64,000 nt of DNA, taken from NCBI GenBank assembly GCA_963814745.1, contig CAWFEA010000006.1, positions 186,001-250,000 on the forward strand. Reading direction: 5' to 3'. Below, one piece after another: positions 27,651-37,111 of the stretch. Origin of the DNA: CAWBRT01 sp963814745. GTDB lineage: Bacteria; Acidobacteriota; Terriglobia; Terriglobales; Acidobacteriaceae. The translations under genes were made by a program, and so were the position numbers. Position 1 is the stretch's first letter. Each line of letters begins with the position of its first letter. The notes under the pieces were generated by a model. The model was not told where the DNA came from. It saw only the letters and a list, made by a program, of their open reading frames with translations, and searched no databases.

Positions 27651-30239
27651 TTGATGCCCGCGGGCGGCCTGGCCCAGACCCTGCGAACTCGTTACGATGC
27701 GGAGACGGAGCGTATTCGTCTCGACTTCGCGGCGGCCCATGATGGACGTTTGGCGATCTGCCGCCGCACCGCGCTGGTTGACTCTCTCGCGCAGCGCCTG
27801 TGGCAGGAGTATGTCTCTCCCGAACCGCCGCCTCCGGGTCTGGCGCTGATTGCCATTGGCGGCTACGGGCGCGGCTCGCTGTTTCCGCACTCCGATATCG
27901 ACCTTCTGTTCCTCTGCGAAAAAACGCTTCCCGGCCCGGAGCAGAAGGACTCGATCCGCCAGCTCTGCCAGGATCTGTGGGACATGCGGCTGAAGCTTAG
28001 CCCGACCACCCGCACTCTGGAAGAGTGCAACCTCCTGCACCGCGATAATCTTGAGTTCAACATTTCTCTGCTTGATTGCCGTTTTCTGGCGGGCGATTTC
28101 GAGCTTTTCCGGCGGCTTCGCGAGCAGGTTTTGCCCAAGCTCATCCTGCGCGAGTGGCAGGACCTTGTGCGCGGACTCTCGGAGGTGAATGAAGAGCGCC
28201 GAAGCAAGATGGGCAACACCATCTTCCACCTTGAGCCGAACGTAAAGGACACCCCCGGCGGGCTGCGCGACTACCATCTTGCCTGCTGGCTGTCGTTGCT
28301 GAACGGCTTCTCGCGGAGCCATCGCTGGATCAATCCTGCCGATGGATTTCCCGCCAATCTGCGCGCTCCGGCGGAGCAGGCCATCGATTTTCTCAGCGCT
28401 GTCCGTTGCTTCCTGCACTATCGCGAAGGACGGGACGACAACCTACTTTCCTGGGAGGCGCAGGATGCCGCGGCCCAGGATCACATAGGTTTTCCCGATG
28501 TCGCCGGCACCTCCATCTGGATGCGCCGCTACTTCCGTCGCGCGCGTCATATCAATCGCCTCGCCGCGATCATGCTCGACGACGTAGTTCCGGCGCGCTC
28601 TTCGATTTATCAGCAGTTTCAAAGCTGGCGTTCGCGGCTTTCCAATCCCGACTTCTCCGCCGTCAACGGACGCATTTATCTCCAGCAACCCTCTTCGGTC
28701 GCCGCCCAGGATGGTTTTCTGCGCGTCTTCGAGTTCGTTGCCCAGCATGGCTTTAAGCTCGCCGGCAGCACCGAGCAGCGCCTCGAGCAGGCGCTCCCTT
28801 CGGTTTCCGCTCGGTCATTGCCGGGCGCCGCGCGCTGGCAGACGTTGCGCGCCGTTTTGACTCGCCCCCATGCCGGCCTGGCGCTGCGCTCCATGCAGGA
28901 ACTTGGCGTGCTCGCCATGCTCGTTCCCGAATTTCGCGCGCTCGATTCCCTGGTGGTGCGCGACTTCTATCATCGTTACACGGTCGACGAGCATACTTTT
29001 CTTACCATCGATACGCTTCATCGCCTGCGCAAGGACAGCGACCAGGAGCGTCATTTCGCCGAGTTGCTTGGCGAAGTCGAGCGCCCCGACCTGCTGTACC
29101 TGGTGCTGCTGCTGCATGATGTCGGCAAAGCCGGGAATGACGAATCGCACGTCAACGCCAGCCTCAGGGCCGCCACCCGCATCTGCGCCGACCTCGCCAT
29201 TCCGCAGCAAGAGTGCGACACCGTCTGTTTCCTGATCGCCAGCCACCTCGAGATGTCCGTGGCCATGCGCCGCGATATCTTCGATCCGGCCACCGCGAAG
29301 AATTTGGCGCTGACGGTCGGCTCACCGGAGCGCCTCAAGATGCTCTGCCTGCTGACCTATGCTGATATCAGCGCGGTCAATCCTGACGCCATGACCGCCT
29401 GGAAAGCGGAAAATCTTTGGCGGCTTTATATGGCCGCCGTTAACAATCTCGACCGCAGCGTCGATGACGAACGCGTCGGCGCCGACATCCGTGACGAGCA
29501 GCTTGCGAAAATCCGCGTCCTGGCCCCGCAGCTTGAGGCCGATCGTCTGCGCGAGTATCTGGACGGCTTGCCGCGCCGCTATCTTCGTCTGCACACTCCG
29601 CAGGACATCATCGCCCACGTGGAACTCGCCGCCAAGCTGCAATCCGATCCCGTGCAGACCGCCCTCACCCGCAACCGCGACACCTTCGAGATGACGGTGG
29701 TTACCAACGATCAGCCCGCGCTCTTCGCCAAGCTCGCCGGAATCCTGGCCGCCTGGGGGATGAACATCGTCAAGGCGGACGCCTTTTCCAATGCCGCCGG
29801 CGTCGTGGTCGATACGTTTTCTTTTACCGATCGATTTCACACCCTGGAGTTGAATGTTACGGAGTGGGGCCGGTTCCAGCGCAGCTTCGTCGAGGTGCTC
29901 ACCGGTGAGCGCACCCTGGAAGCCTTGGGAAGCGGACGCAGGCACTCCGACGGCAGGACGCCCAAGCTGCGCATCGAGCCGCGGGTGCAGGTTGACGAGG
30001 TCTCCGCGCGCAATAGCACCCTCATCGAGGTCGTCGCGCAGGACCGGCCCGGACTGCTCTATCGCATCGCTTCCATCCTTGCGGAAAGCGGCTGCAACAT
30101 TGAAGTGGCCTTGATTGATACCGAAGGCGAGATGGCCATCGATGTCTTTTATCTGACCGCCAAGAGAAAGAAGTTGCCCGCCGAGGTCACCGCCAAGGTC
30201 CGCGACTTGCTGTTGGAAGAGCTGCAACCACCTGCCTGA
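27651..30239 (+). CDS. glnD: [Protein-PII] uridylyltransferase / uridylyl-removing enzyme
   Basis: A bifunctional sensor of glutamine that adds or removes UMP on PII. The 862 residues carry the full domain set. A nucleotidyltransferase domain has IGGYGRGSLFPHSDIDLL (residues 69-86, metal-binding Asp82 and Asp84). Next come a helical region with DTPGGLRDYHLA, an HD phosphohydrolase domain around residue 490 (LLLLHDVGKAGNDESH, later IASHLEMS), and two ACT domains at about 678-755 (VVTNDQPALFAKLAGIL) and 790-850 (VAQDRPGLLYRIASILAESG). The HD motif reads HDVGKAGND rather than the common HDIAKGRGGD. The TTG at 27651 is followed directly by ATG; both sit behind GGAGAGG. It is 18 bp downstream of glnB. 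Confidence 0.95.
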   Translation: MMPAGGLAQTLRTRYDAETERIRLDFAAAHDGRLAICRRTALVDSLAQRLWQEYVSPEPPPPGLALIAIGGYGRGSLFPHSDIDLLFLCEKTLPGPEQKDSIRQLCQDLWDMRLKLSPTTRTLEECNLLHRDNLEFNISLLDCRFLAGDFELFRRLREQVLPKLILREWQDLVRGLSEVNEERRSKMGNTIFHLEPNVKDTPGGLRDYHLACWLSLLNGFSRSHRWINPADGFPANLRAPAEQAIDFLSAVRCFLHYREGRDDNLLSWEAQDAAAQDHIGFPDVAGTSIWMRRYFRRARHINRLAAIMLDDVVPARSSIYQQFQSWRSRLSNPDFSAVNGRIYLQQPSSVAAQDGFLRVFEFVAQHGFKLAGSTEQRLEQALPSVSARSLPGAARWQTLRAVLTRPHAGLALRSMQELGVLAMLVPEFRALDSLVVRDFYHRYTVDEHTFLTIDTLHRLRKDSDQERHFAELLGEVERPDLLYLVLLLHDVGKAGNDESHVNASLRAATRICADLAIPQQECDTVCFLIASHLEMSVAMRRDIFDPATAKNLALTVGSPERLKMLCLLTYADISAVNPDAMTAWKAENLWRLYMAAVNNLDRSVDDERVGADIRDEQLAKIRVLAPQLEADRLREYLDGLPRRYLRLHTPQDIIAHVELAAKLQSDPVQTALTRNRDTFEMTVVTNDQPALFAKLAGILAAWGMNIVKADAFSNAAGVVVDTFSFTDRFHTLELNVTEWGRFQRSFVEVLTGERTLEALGSGRRHSDGRTPKLRIEPRVQVDEVSARNSTLIEVVAQDRPGLLYRIASILAESGCNIEVALIDTEGEMAIDVFYLTAKRKKLPAEVTAKVRDLLLEELQPPA

Positions 30240-30410
30240 AGTTCGTTTCGGATTATCAAGCCCATCGTGAATATCATCCAGCGCGCAAGCAGCAGTGCTT
30301 CTCGTCCGGCTGCTCGCCCGGCCGGCTACTCGAAAAAACAGCACCGTCCAGTTCTCCATGCCTCCCGGCGGCATCCAATAGTTAGCGCGCTTCACCGCGC
30401 AGGTGCACCT

Positions 30411-31682
30411 ATGGGTCTTTTAATCCGCTCGATCACTGCGGAAGAGTCCGCTTCGTTGGCTTTGCGCTACCAGCAAGTACGGCAGACAACCCTTTCCTTG
30501 TGTGCTCCGCTCAGCGCGGAAGACATGCAGTTGCAACCGATGGCCGATGCCAGCCCCGCCAAGTGGCACCTGGCGCATACCACGTGGTTTTTCGAAACCT
30601 TTATTTTATCCGGTCTTCCGAACTACACCGCTTTCCATCCCGAGTTCACCTATCTCTTTAATTCCTATTACAAACAGTTGGGCGGCCATCCCCGGAGAGC
30701 GCGGCGTGGCCTGATGTCACGTCCCGGCTTGAGCGACGTCCTGGCCTATCGCGAGCACGTGGATCGCGCCATGCGAACCCTCGTGGACCAAGAACCTGGG
30801 CCCGACATTCTGGCCAGGGTCGAACTGGGCTTGAATCACGAGCAGCAACACCAGGAGTTGATCGTCACCGACGTGAAATACGCCTTGTGGTCGCAGCCGT
30901 TGCGTCCGGCCTACATGCAGCCGCGAGCCAGGCTGGTCTGCCGTTTCGAACCCGTCGCATGGCTCTCCGTGAATGAAGGCGTTTACGAAGTCGGTCACCG
31001 CGGCGACCGATTCTCCTTTGATAACGAACTTCCCCGGCACAAAGTCTACCTGCACCCATTCAAACTTGCGGCGCGCCTGGTGAGCAATGCCGAGTACCTG
31101 GAGTTCATTCACGACCGGGGATACTCGCGCCCGGAGCTGTGGCTGTCCGATGGTTGGGACATGGTGCAGGCGGAAAAGTGGCAAGCCCCTTTGTATTGGG
31201 AGGAGCATTTCGGAAACTGGAGCGCCTTCACCCTGGCCGGAATGCAGGAGTTAGACACCCACGAGCCGGTGTGCCACGTTAGCTACTACGAGGCTGATGC
31301 CTTCGCTCGCTGGGCGGGCGCGCGTCTTCCCCGCGAGGAAGAGTGGGAAGTAGTGGCGGCAGACGTGCCGCTCGCCGGAAACCTTCTGGAATCACGGCAA
31401 CTCCATCCCGTCGCCACCGAGCCGGGTGGCTCCGGCCCGCGCCAGATGTTTGGCGACGTCTGGGAATGGACCGGAAGCGCTTATCTGGCGTATCCGGGCT
31501 ATCAGCCTGCATCCGGCGCGCTCGGCGAATACAACGGCAAGTTCATGTGCAACCAGTTCGTGCTGCGCGGAGGCTCCTGCGCTACTCCGCATTCTCATCT
31601 TAGAGCCAGCTACCGAAACTTCTTTCCCCCAGGCGCGCGCTGGCAGTTCTCGGGCATTCGATTGGCACAAGACGGAAATTAA
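30411..31682 (+). CDS. egtB: Ergothioneine biosynthesis protein EgtB (sulfoxide synthase)
   Basis: A non-haem iron enzyme that couples hercynine to a cysteine or gamma-glutamyl-cysteine sulfur with O2. The product has 423 residues. The N-terminal DinB-like half holds the iron-ligand motifs KWHLAHTTWFFE (51-62) and NHEQQHQEL, and the C-terminal half is an FGE-sulfatase-like domain (VGHRGDRFSFDNELPRHKVY, CHVSYYEADAFARWAGARLP, DVWEWTGSAYLAYPGY, FVLRGGSCATPHSHLRASYR). A Tyr-Tyr pair (NSYY, residues 86-87) matches what I recall for the type II EgtB of Chloracidobacterium, which uses cysteine. Upstream in-frame codons back to 30267 are low-complexity and judged non-coding. It is followed after 6 bp by egtD. 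Confidence 0.93.
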   Translation: MGLLIRSITAEESASLALRYQQVRQTTLSLCAPLSAEDMQLQPMADASPAKWHLAHTTWFFETFILSGLPNYTAFHPEFTYLFNSYYKQLGGHPRRARRGLMSRPGLSDVLAYREHVDRAMRTLVDQEPGPDILARVELGLNHEQQHQELIVTDVKYALWSQPLRPAYMQPRARLVCRFEPVAWLSVNEGVYEVGHRGDRFSFDNELPRHKVYLHPFKLAARLVSNAEYLEFIHDRGYSRPELWLSDGWDMVQAEKWQAPLYWEEHFGNWSAFTLAGMQELDTHEPVCHVSYYEADAFARWAGARLPREEEWEVVAADVPLAGNLLESRQLHPVATEPGGSGPRQMFGDVWEWTGSAYLAYPGYQPASGALGEYNGKFMCNQFVLRGGSCATPHSHLRASYRNFFPPGARWQFSGIRLAQDGN

Positions 31683-31688
31683 AGCACT

Positions 31689-32645
31689 ATGGCAACCAGC
31701 AGAGAGATCTCAGCAGTTTCAACCGTAGCGGCGGATGTCCTCGGTGGCCTGAGCCAACCGCAAAAGTGTCTGTCGCCAAAGCTTTTCTACGACACGCGCG
31801 GCTCGGAGCTGTTCGAGCAGATATGCGAACTCCCCGAGTACTACCTCACCCGGACCGAGCGCGCCATTCTGGCGGACAACATCGACCTGATTGCCGCCGC
31901 CGCCGGCAACGTTCATACGGTGCTCGAACTCGGCGCCGGAAGCGCTTCGAAGACCGCGCTGCTGCTGCAAGCCCTGGCGCGGCGCGACGGCCTGGTCACC
32001 TACGTTCCCGTCGATGTTTCCCGCAGTGCCTTGCAGGTGGCCGCGCGCCGGCTGCGCACGCGGGTTCCACAACTTCTGGTTGTGCCGGTCGTGGCCGACT
32101 ACACTCGCGGACTGCCCACGCGGCAAGATTCCGGTCCCAGGCTGATTCTCTACATAGGATCAAGCATCGGTAACTTCGAGCCAATGCCAGCCGCCGCGCT
32201 GCTGGCGGCAGTGCGCCGCACGATGCAGCCGGCCGACCGCATGCTCTTGGGCATCGATTTGGCGAAGGCGCCGCAAGTCCTTCTGCCCGCCTACGACGAT
32301 GCTCAAGGCATCACCGCGGCTTTCAACAAGAACATCCTTCATCGCCTTAACCGCGAGCTGGAGGCGGATTTTGATCTCGAGCGCTTCCGTCACGCCGTGG
32401 TGTGGAACCAGCGGGAATCGCGCATCGAGATGCACCTGGAGAGCGCCGTCGCGCAGCAGGTCTGGTTGAGCGCCTTAGCGAGGGACTTTTGCTTCGAGGC
32501 AGGCGAGACCATTCACACCGAGAACAGCTACAAATACACGCCGGCAATGCTGCGGTGGCTGTTTGGCTCAGCCGGCATGGAGTCCCTTCAGAGCTGGACC
32601 GACGACCGCAATTGGTTCGAGCTGCACATGCTAGCAGCAGCGTAG
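31689..32645 (+). CDS. egtD: L-histidine N-alpha-methyltransferase EgtD
   Basis: Methylates histidine three times with SAM to give hercynine, the substrate of EgtB. 318 residues, a normal length. Visible landmarks are KLFYDTRGSELFEQICELPE (31-50), EYYLTRTERAIL, the SAM loop VLELGAGSASKT (78-89), YVPVDVSRSAL, LILYIGSSIGNFEP, and the C-terminal FEAGETIHTENSYKYT segment that contacts substrate. It is co-transcribed with egtB. No egtA, egtC or egtE is in the window, which fits a shorter cysteine-using pathway with a separate lyase elsewhere. Confidence 0.94.
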   Translation: MATSREISAVSTVAADVLGGLSQPQKCLSPKLFYDTRGSELFEQICELPEYYLTRTERAILADNIDLIAAAAGNVHTVLELGAGSASKTALLLQALARRDGLVTYVPVDVSRSALQVAARRLRTRVPQLLVVPVVADYTRGLPTRQDSGPRLILYIGSSIGNFEPMPAAALLAAVRRTMQPADRMLLGIDLAKAPQVLLPAYDDAQGITAAFNKNILHRLNRELEADFDLERFRHAVVWNQRESRIEMHLESAVAQQVWLSALARDFCFEAGETIHTENSYKYTPAMLRWLFGSAGMESLQSWTDDRNWFELHMLAAA

Positions 32646-32684
32646 GTGCCCGACGCTTCGCTGCAACAGCCTGGCAACCGGACT

Positions 32685-33667
32685 CTACGTAAACCCCAGC
32701 ACCGGGTGAGGCCGGTACATTTCGTTCAGCTCGCGCATTTCTTCCTCGCCAAGCTTCAGGCTGAGCGCCTTCACTAATTCTTCCAGATGGTCGAGCTTGC
32801 TGGCGCCAATAATCGGCGCGGTCACGCCGGGCTGCCGCAATAGCCAGGCAAGCGACACCTGCGCATTGGAGACGCCCAATCGTTTCGCTACCGCCGAAAT
32901 CTTATCGACTACGGCAAAATCTTCATCGCGATAATAGAGCTTCTGCGCGTAGTCGTCGGTCTTCGCCCGCTGGGTGTCGCCCAGGTCCTGCTTGCGCCGG
33001 TTGCCCATCACGAAGCCGCGGGCCAGCGGACTCCACGGCAACACCGCTATCCCTTCTTCCCCGCAGTAAGGCAGCATCTCCCGCTCTTCTTCCCGATAAA
33101 TGATGTTGTAGTGATTCTGCATGCTGACGAAGCGCGGCGACCCCAGGTGCTCCGCCGCGTGCTGCATCTTAGCGAACCGGTAAGCCGGCATGGATGACGC
33201 GCCCAGGTACAGGGCCTTGCCCGCGCGAACCACATCGCCCAACGCCTCCATGGTTTCTTCGATCGTGGTTTGCTTGTCACGCGGTGGATCTGGTAGAGGT
33301 CCACGTAATCGGTCCCTAGCCGCCGCAGCGAAGCGTCGATGGCATGCCGGATGTGCTTGCGAGAAAGGCCGCGCTGGTTGGGGCCGTCGCCCATGGGGTA
33401 AAACAGCTTGGTCGCGATCACCACGTTTTCGCGCCGAATTCCGAGGTCCGTGATGGTGCGCCCCAGCACTTCCTCGCTGGCGCCGAGCGAGTACATATCG
33501 GCCGTATCGAAGAAGTTGACGCCAAGCTCCCACGCCCGCCTGATAAAAGGTTCAGACTCTTTTTGATCGAGCACCCAGGGCCGCCACTGCTTCGATCCAT
33601 AAGTCATGCAGCCCAATGCCAGCCGCGATATCTTCAGTCCGGTGGAACCCAGATTGACGTATTCCAT
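32685..33667 (-). CDS. Aldo/keto reductase, one frameshift
   Basis: An NADPH-dependent aldo/keto reductase split by a single-base loss at about 33270-33285. The first frame gives MEYVNLGSTGLKISRLALGC, VNFFDTADMYSLGASEEVLG and YVDLYQIHR. The second continues as TTIEETMEALGDVVRAGKAL, YLGASSMPAYRFAKMQ, VLPWSPLARGFVMG and APIIGASKLDHLEELVKAL to a normal C-terminus. Together they make a full-length protein of about 327 residues with all four catalytic residues. The lesion is in an otherwise perfect gene, and the next two genes carry the same kind of lesion, so a consensus error is likely. It has a GGAG ribosome site. Confidence 0.75.
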
Positions 33668-33782
33668 GATTTCTCCGTAGCGGTTATCCGCACTGCCGAC
33701 AACCAGATTCTACAATGCGCCCGCACTCGCGTAGCCGCAGACGGATGCACGAATGCCTTGCCATCGGCTACAATGGTGCACC

Positions 33783-34168
33783 ATGAGCGTGCTGTTTAAG
33801 ACGGAGCCTGCGGAGTACTCGTTTGCCGACCTCCAGTGCGACGGCGAGACCGTGTGGGATGGCGTGACCAATTCGCAAGCGGTCAAGTTTTTGCGCGAAC
33901 TGAAACCCGGAGCGAAGGTCATCGTCTATCACACCGGAGACGAGCATTGCGCGGTCGGCAGCGCACGCGTGCTCTCGGTTGACGCCTCGGACCCAAGTCT
34001 CCGCTGGTGCGTATCAGGGCGGGCAAGCCGCTTGCCCGGCCGGTTCCGCTGGCGGCGATCAAAGCCAACAAACTTTTCGCGCAATCGCCCTTGCTGAAGC
34101 AGGGCAGGCTTTCGGTGGTTCCTCTCAGCGACGAGCAATTCAGCTTCCTGCTCTCCGGCGGAGAGTAG
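33783..34168 (+). CDS. EVE domain protein, one frameshift
   Basis: EVE (PUA-like) proteins are small nucleic-acid or modified-base binding proteins. The first frame reads LFKTEPAEYSFADLQCDGET, VWDGVTNSQAVKFLRELKPG and VIVYHTGDEHCAVGSARVLS. After DASDP a C appears to be missing (near 34000), and the protein resumes as KSPLVRIRAGKPLARPVPLA, AIKANKLFAQSPLLKQGRLS and ends SDEQFSFLLSGGE. The repaired length of about 128 residues is close to the usual EVE size. It overlaps no neighbour and lies between two other genes with single-base lesions. Confidence 0.72.
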
Positions 34169-34231
34169 CTTCCCTGCCCGGATTGCGCGGGCAAGCGATT
34201 CGCCTCCAGCAGATGAATCAAGGAGATTGCT

Positions 34232-34829
34232 ATGAGAACTAAATTTTTGGCGGTCGTGGCAGGGGTTTTGCTTCGCAACCTTTGCCTTTGCCCAAAGCGG
34301 CGGCGGCATGCATGAACCGTCCGGCCCGACCCTCGGCATCGGCCCGGATTCGCCAAATTCGCCAAAGACGATGATGGGGCACAAGAAAGTCGAGTTGAAG
34401 AATGCCGCTGGCGCCAGCGTCGGCAGCGCCGAGCTAAAGCAGACAGCGGAAGGCGTGGTGATGAAGCTGAATCTGAAAAACCTGCCGCCCGGCGTGCACG
34501 CCATTCACTTCCACCAGACGGCCAAATGCGATCCTCCGGCCTTCACCTCGGCCGGCGGACATTTCAACCCCACCAAAAAGCATCACGGATTAGAGAATCC
34601 CGAAGGTCCGCACGCCGGCGATATGCCCAACATCACCGTCGGGCCGAATGGCAAGTTCAAAGGAACCGTGGCCGATCCTCGCGTCGTGCTGGGCGACGGC
34701 TCCGCTGCCAACTCGCTCTTCGCCAACGGCGGCACGGCGCTGGTGATCCACGCCAAGGCCGATGATTACAAGAGCGATCCCGCGGGCAACGCCGGCGACC
34801 GTATCGCCTGCGGCGTAATCACCCGGTAG
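34232..34829 (+). CDS. sodC: Cu/Zn superoxide dismutase, one frameshift in the signal peptide
   Basis: A periplasmic enzyme that dismutates superoxide. The start ATG at 34232 follows AAGGAG and opens MRTKFLAVVAGVLL; an extra C at about 34275 then breaks the frame, which resumes as ATFAFAQSGGGMHEPSGP, completing a standard signal peptide. The mature part is complete: HAIHFHQTAKC (copper ligands), AGGHFNP, GPHAGDMPN (zinc ligands), ALVIHAKADDY (last copper ligand) and the second disulfide cysteine in IACGVI. If the lesion is real, only a leaderless protein from an internal start could be made. Confidence 0.85.
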
Positions 34830-34931
34830 CCGGCCGGTAGCGGCAATTGCCAACCATATTTGGAAACGGTACTATGCCCCTGTATTCACCTGGAGCGAGT
34901 TGAACCCCGGGTCCATTACTTAAGGAGCGCC

Positions 34932-36284
34932 ATGCCGATCCGCACCATTATCGAACCTTTTCGTATCAAGAGTGTTGAGCCCATCCGCTGGACCACGCGC
35001 GAGGAACGCGAACAGCTCTTGCGCGCCGCGCACTACAACCTGTTTCTCCTAGCGGCGGATGATGTCCTCATTGATCTGCTGACTGATTCCGGCACCGGAG
35101 CGATGTCCACCTATCAATGGGGAGCGATCATGGAAGGAGACGAGAGTTACGCGGGCAGCCGCAGCTACCTCCGTTTCCGCGATTCGGTGCAGGATATTTT
35201 CGGTTACAAGCACGTCATTCCCACCCATCAGGGACGCGCCGCCGAGCGCATCCTGTTCAGCGTAATGGTCAAGAAGGGCGACGTCGTGCCCAACAACACC
35301 CACTTCGACACCACCCGCGCCAACGTCGAGCACGCCGGCGGCGAGGCTCTCGATTTGCCCATCGCCGAGGGCAAGCAGCCCAGCCTGATCCATCCTTTCA
35401 AGGGAAACATGGATGTCGCCGCCCTCGAGCAAACGATTGCGCGGGTCGGACGCGAGCATATTCCGCTGGTGATTCTCACCGTGACCAACAACTCCGGCGG
35501 CGGCCAGCCCGTCTCGATGGAAAACGCGCGCGCGGTCAGCGCGGTTTGCAAGAAGCACGGAATTCCCTTCTACTTCGACGCCTGCCGTTTCGCCGAGAAC
35601 GCTTACTTCATCAAGTTGCGCGAGAAGGGCTACGCAGACAAGACTCCGAAGCAGATTGCCCAGGAGATGTTTGCGCTCGGCGACGGCTGCACCATGTCGG
35701 CCAAAAAAGACGGCATGGCCAATATCGGCGGCTTCCTATGCACCAACGATGATCTGCTGGCGCAGCAGGAAAAAGATTTGCTCATCCTCACCGAAGGCTA
35801 TCCCACTTACGGCGGATTAGCCGGGCGCGACCTGGAGGCGATCGCCGTCGGCCTGCAGGAAGCCTTGCACGAGGATTACCTGAAGTATCGCATCGCCTCG
35901 ACCGCGTACCTGGGGAACCACATCGCGCAGCAGGGCGTTCCCATCGTCTTGCCTCCCGGCGGGCATGCCGTCTACCTGGATGCGCGCGCCTTCGTGCCGC
36001 ACATCCCGCTCGAACAGTTCCCCGGCGTGGCCCTGGCCTGCGAGCTTTATCTGGAGGGCGGAATCCGCTCGGTCGAGATCGGCACGCTAATGTTCGGCGC
36101 CGCCGCTAAAATGGACCTGGTGCGGCTGGCGATTCCCCGCCGCACTTACACCCAGAGCCACGTCGATTACGTCATCGAAGTGATTCTGGAAGTCTGGGAG
36201 CGGCGCGATTGGATTCGCGGCTACAAGCTGACCTACGAGCCGCCCTTCCTCCGCCACTTCACCGCCCAATTCAAGCGGGTATAG
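34932..36284 (+). CDS. tnaA: Tryptophanase (beta-eliminating lyase family)
   Basis: A PLP enzyme of 450 residues that splits tryptophan to indole, pyruvate and ammonia. The PLP lysine is Lys259 in MSAKKDGMANIGGF. Tryptophanase and tyrosine phenol-lyase are hard to separate, but two recalled discriminating positions favour tryptophanase: Asp126 in HFDTT, where tyrosine phenol-lyase has Thr, and Ile383 in RSVEIG, where tyrosine phenol-lyase has the phenol-binding Arg. Other parts (GGHAVYLDAR, GGLAGRD) look more like tyrosine phenol-lyase. The start at 34932 has AAGGAG 7 bases upstream. There is no TnaC-like leader with a tryptophan codon before a boxA, and no tnaB permease nearby. A terminator follows. 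Confidence 0.82.
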   Translation: MPIRTIIEPFRIKSVEPIRWTTREEREQLLRAAHYNLFLLAADDVLIDLLTDSGTGAMSTYQWGAIMEGDESYAGSRSYLRFRDSVQDIFGYKHVIPTHQGRAAERILFSVMVKKGDVVPNNTHFDTTRANVEHAGGEALDLPIAEGKQPSLIHPFKGNMDVAALEQTIARVGREHIPLVILTVTNNSGGGQPVSMENARAVSAVCKKHGIPFYFDACRFAENAYFIKLREKGYADKTPKQIAQEMFALGDGCTMSAKKDGMANIGGFLCTNDDLLAQQEKDLLILTEGYPTYGGLAGRDLEAIAVGLQEALHEDYLKYRIASTAYLGNHIAQQGVPIVLPPGGHAVYLDARAFVPHIPLEQFPGVALACELYLEGGIRSVEIGTLMFGAAAKMDLVRLAIPRRTYTQSHVDYVIEVILEVWERRDWIRGYKLTYEPPFLRHFTAQFKRV

Positions 36285-36313
36285 AGCTGAGTCGCATATT
36301 TTGATTTCTCGAA

Positions 36314-36350
36314 CCAACCGGTGCCCGGCCCATCGGTTGGGCTGCTTTTC
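36314..36350 (+). terminator. Intrinsic terminator after tnaA
   Basis: A 10-bp stem (CCAACCGGTG with CATCGGTTGG, one G-U pair) with a 7-base loop, followed by GCTGCTTTTCT. It begins 30 bases after the tnaA stop. Confidence 0.7.
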
Positions 36351-36373
36351 TCTGTGAGCTTTCCACGCCACCC

Positions 36374-37069
36374 GTGTACAATCGCGCCGTGCGGATTTTT
36401 CTTCTCACAGCCGCAATCACGTTGCCGCTGCTTGCGTCGGGCGCGTGGGCTCAGCAGCCGCCGGCCGGTTCCGCCGAGCCGAAGGTGCGGGTCAATTACC
36501 TGAACGTCTGCTCGCCCAGCCCCGAGAACCGTCAGCAGATCGCGGCGGCGCTGGAGCGGATCCCCGCCCATCCGAATTTTGCCGTGGATTTCGAGGTGGC
36601 GCGTGGGCGCTCAACCTTGAGCAGCTCTGATTTGCTGATGATGCAGAATGCAGCGCCGCCAGCCGAGGGCTCGGTCTCCGACTGGATTCGGATTCGCCGT
36701 GAGTTTCCCGCGGCCTCGAGTTTCGTCAGCGTGCAGTATTCGTTCAGCATGAATGAGGGTAGCGTGGTGGAGACGCTTACCTTTCGCGCGCGCGAGGTCA
36801 AGGACGTGATTCAAGTGGCCATCTCCGATTCCGTCACGAGCCCGGCGGCTCCGGCGCAGGTGGCGCGCGTGAATACTCCGGCCGAGCGCATCCGTCTGGA
36901 GCGCTTCGGAAGTTCTTCGGTCGTCTTAGCGCGCTGCCCGGCTTCGGATCAGTCGCAACTGGAGCCCCTGTTTAGCCGCGCCACGGAATTGCTGGCCGAT
37001 TACCGTTCGGCGCTTCGCGTCGCGTCGGTCATCCCGGCGGAAATCGCCAGGTTGCCGAAGAAGAAGTGA
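36374..37069 (+). CDS. Secreted hypothetical protein
   Basis: I do not recognise the family. 231 residues from a GTG at 36374, or a second GTG at 36389. A signal peptide is clear (VRIFLLTAAITLPLLASGAW, then AQQ). The mature chain has a KVRVNYLNVCSPSPENRQQI opening and reads as a mixed alpha/beta soluble domain with only two Cys (VCSP and ARCPA) that could form a disulfide. It ends in a basic KKK. It lies between the tnaA terminator and the thioredoxin reductase-like gene, on the same strand as both. No promoter was recognised. Confidence 0.65.
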   Translation: MYNRAVRIFLLTAAITLPLLASGAWAQQPPAGSAEPKVRVNYLNVCSPSPENRQQIAAALERIPAHPNFAVDFEVARGRSTLSSSDLLMMQNAAPPAEGSVSDWIRIRREFPAASSFVSVQYSFSMNEGSVVETLTFRAREVKDVIQVAISDSVTSPAAPAQVARVNTPAERIRLERFGSSSVVLARCPASDQSQLEPLFSRATELLADYRSALRVASVIPAEIARLPKKK

Positions 37070-37111
37070 AGCTGGTTTGAATCCAAATCTCATGTATCGT
37101 GCTCTTGATAA

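Noticed and set aside
27201..28418. 405-aa antisense frame opposite glnB and glnD
   Set aside because: Shadow of two well-identified genes.
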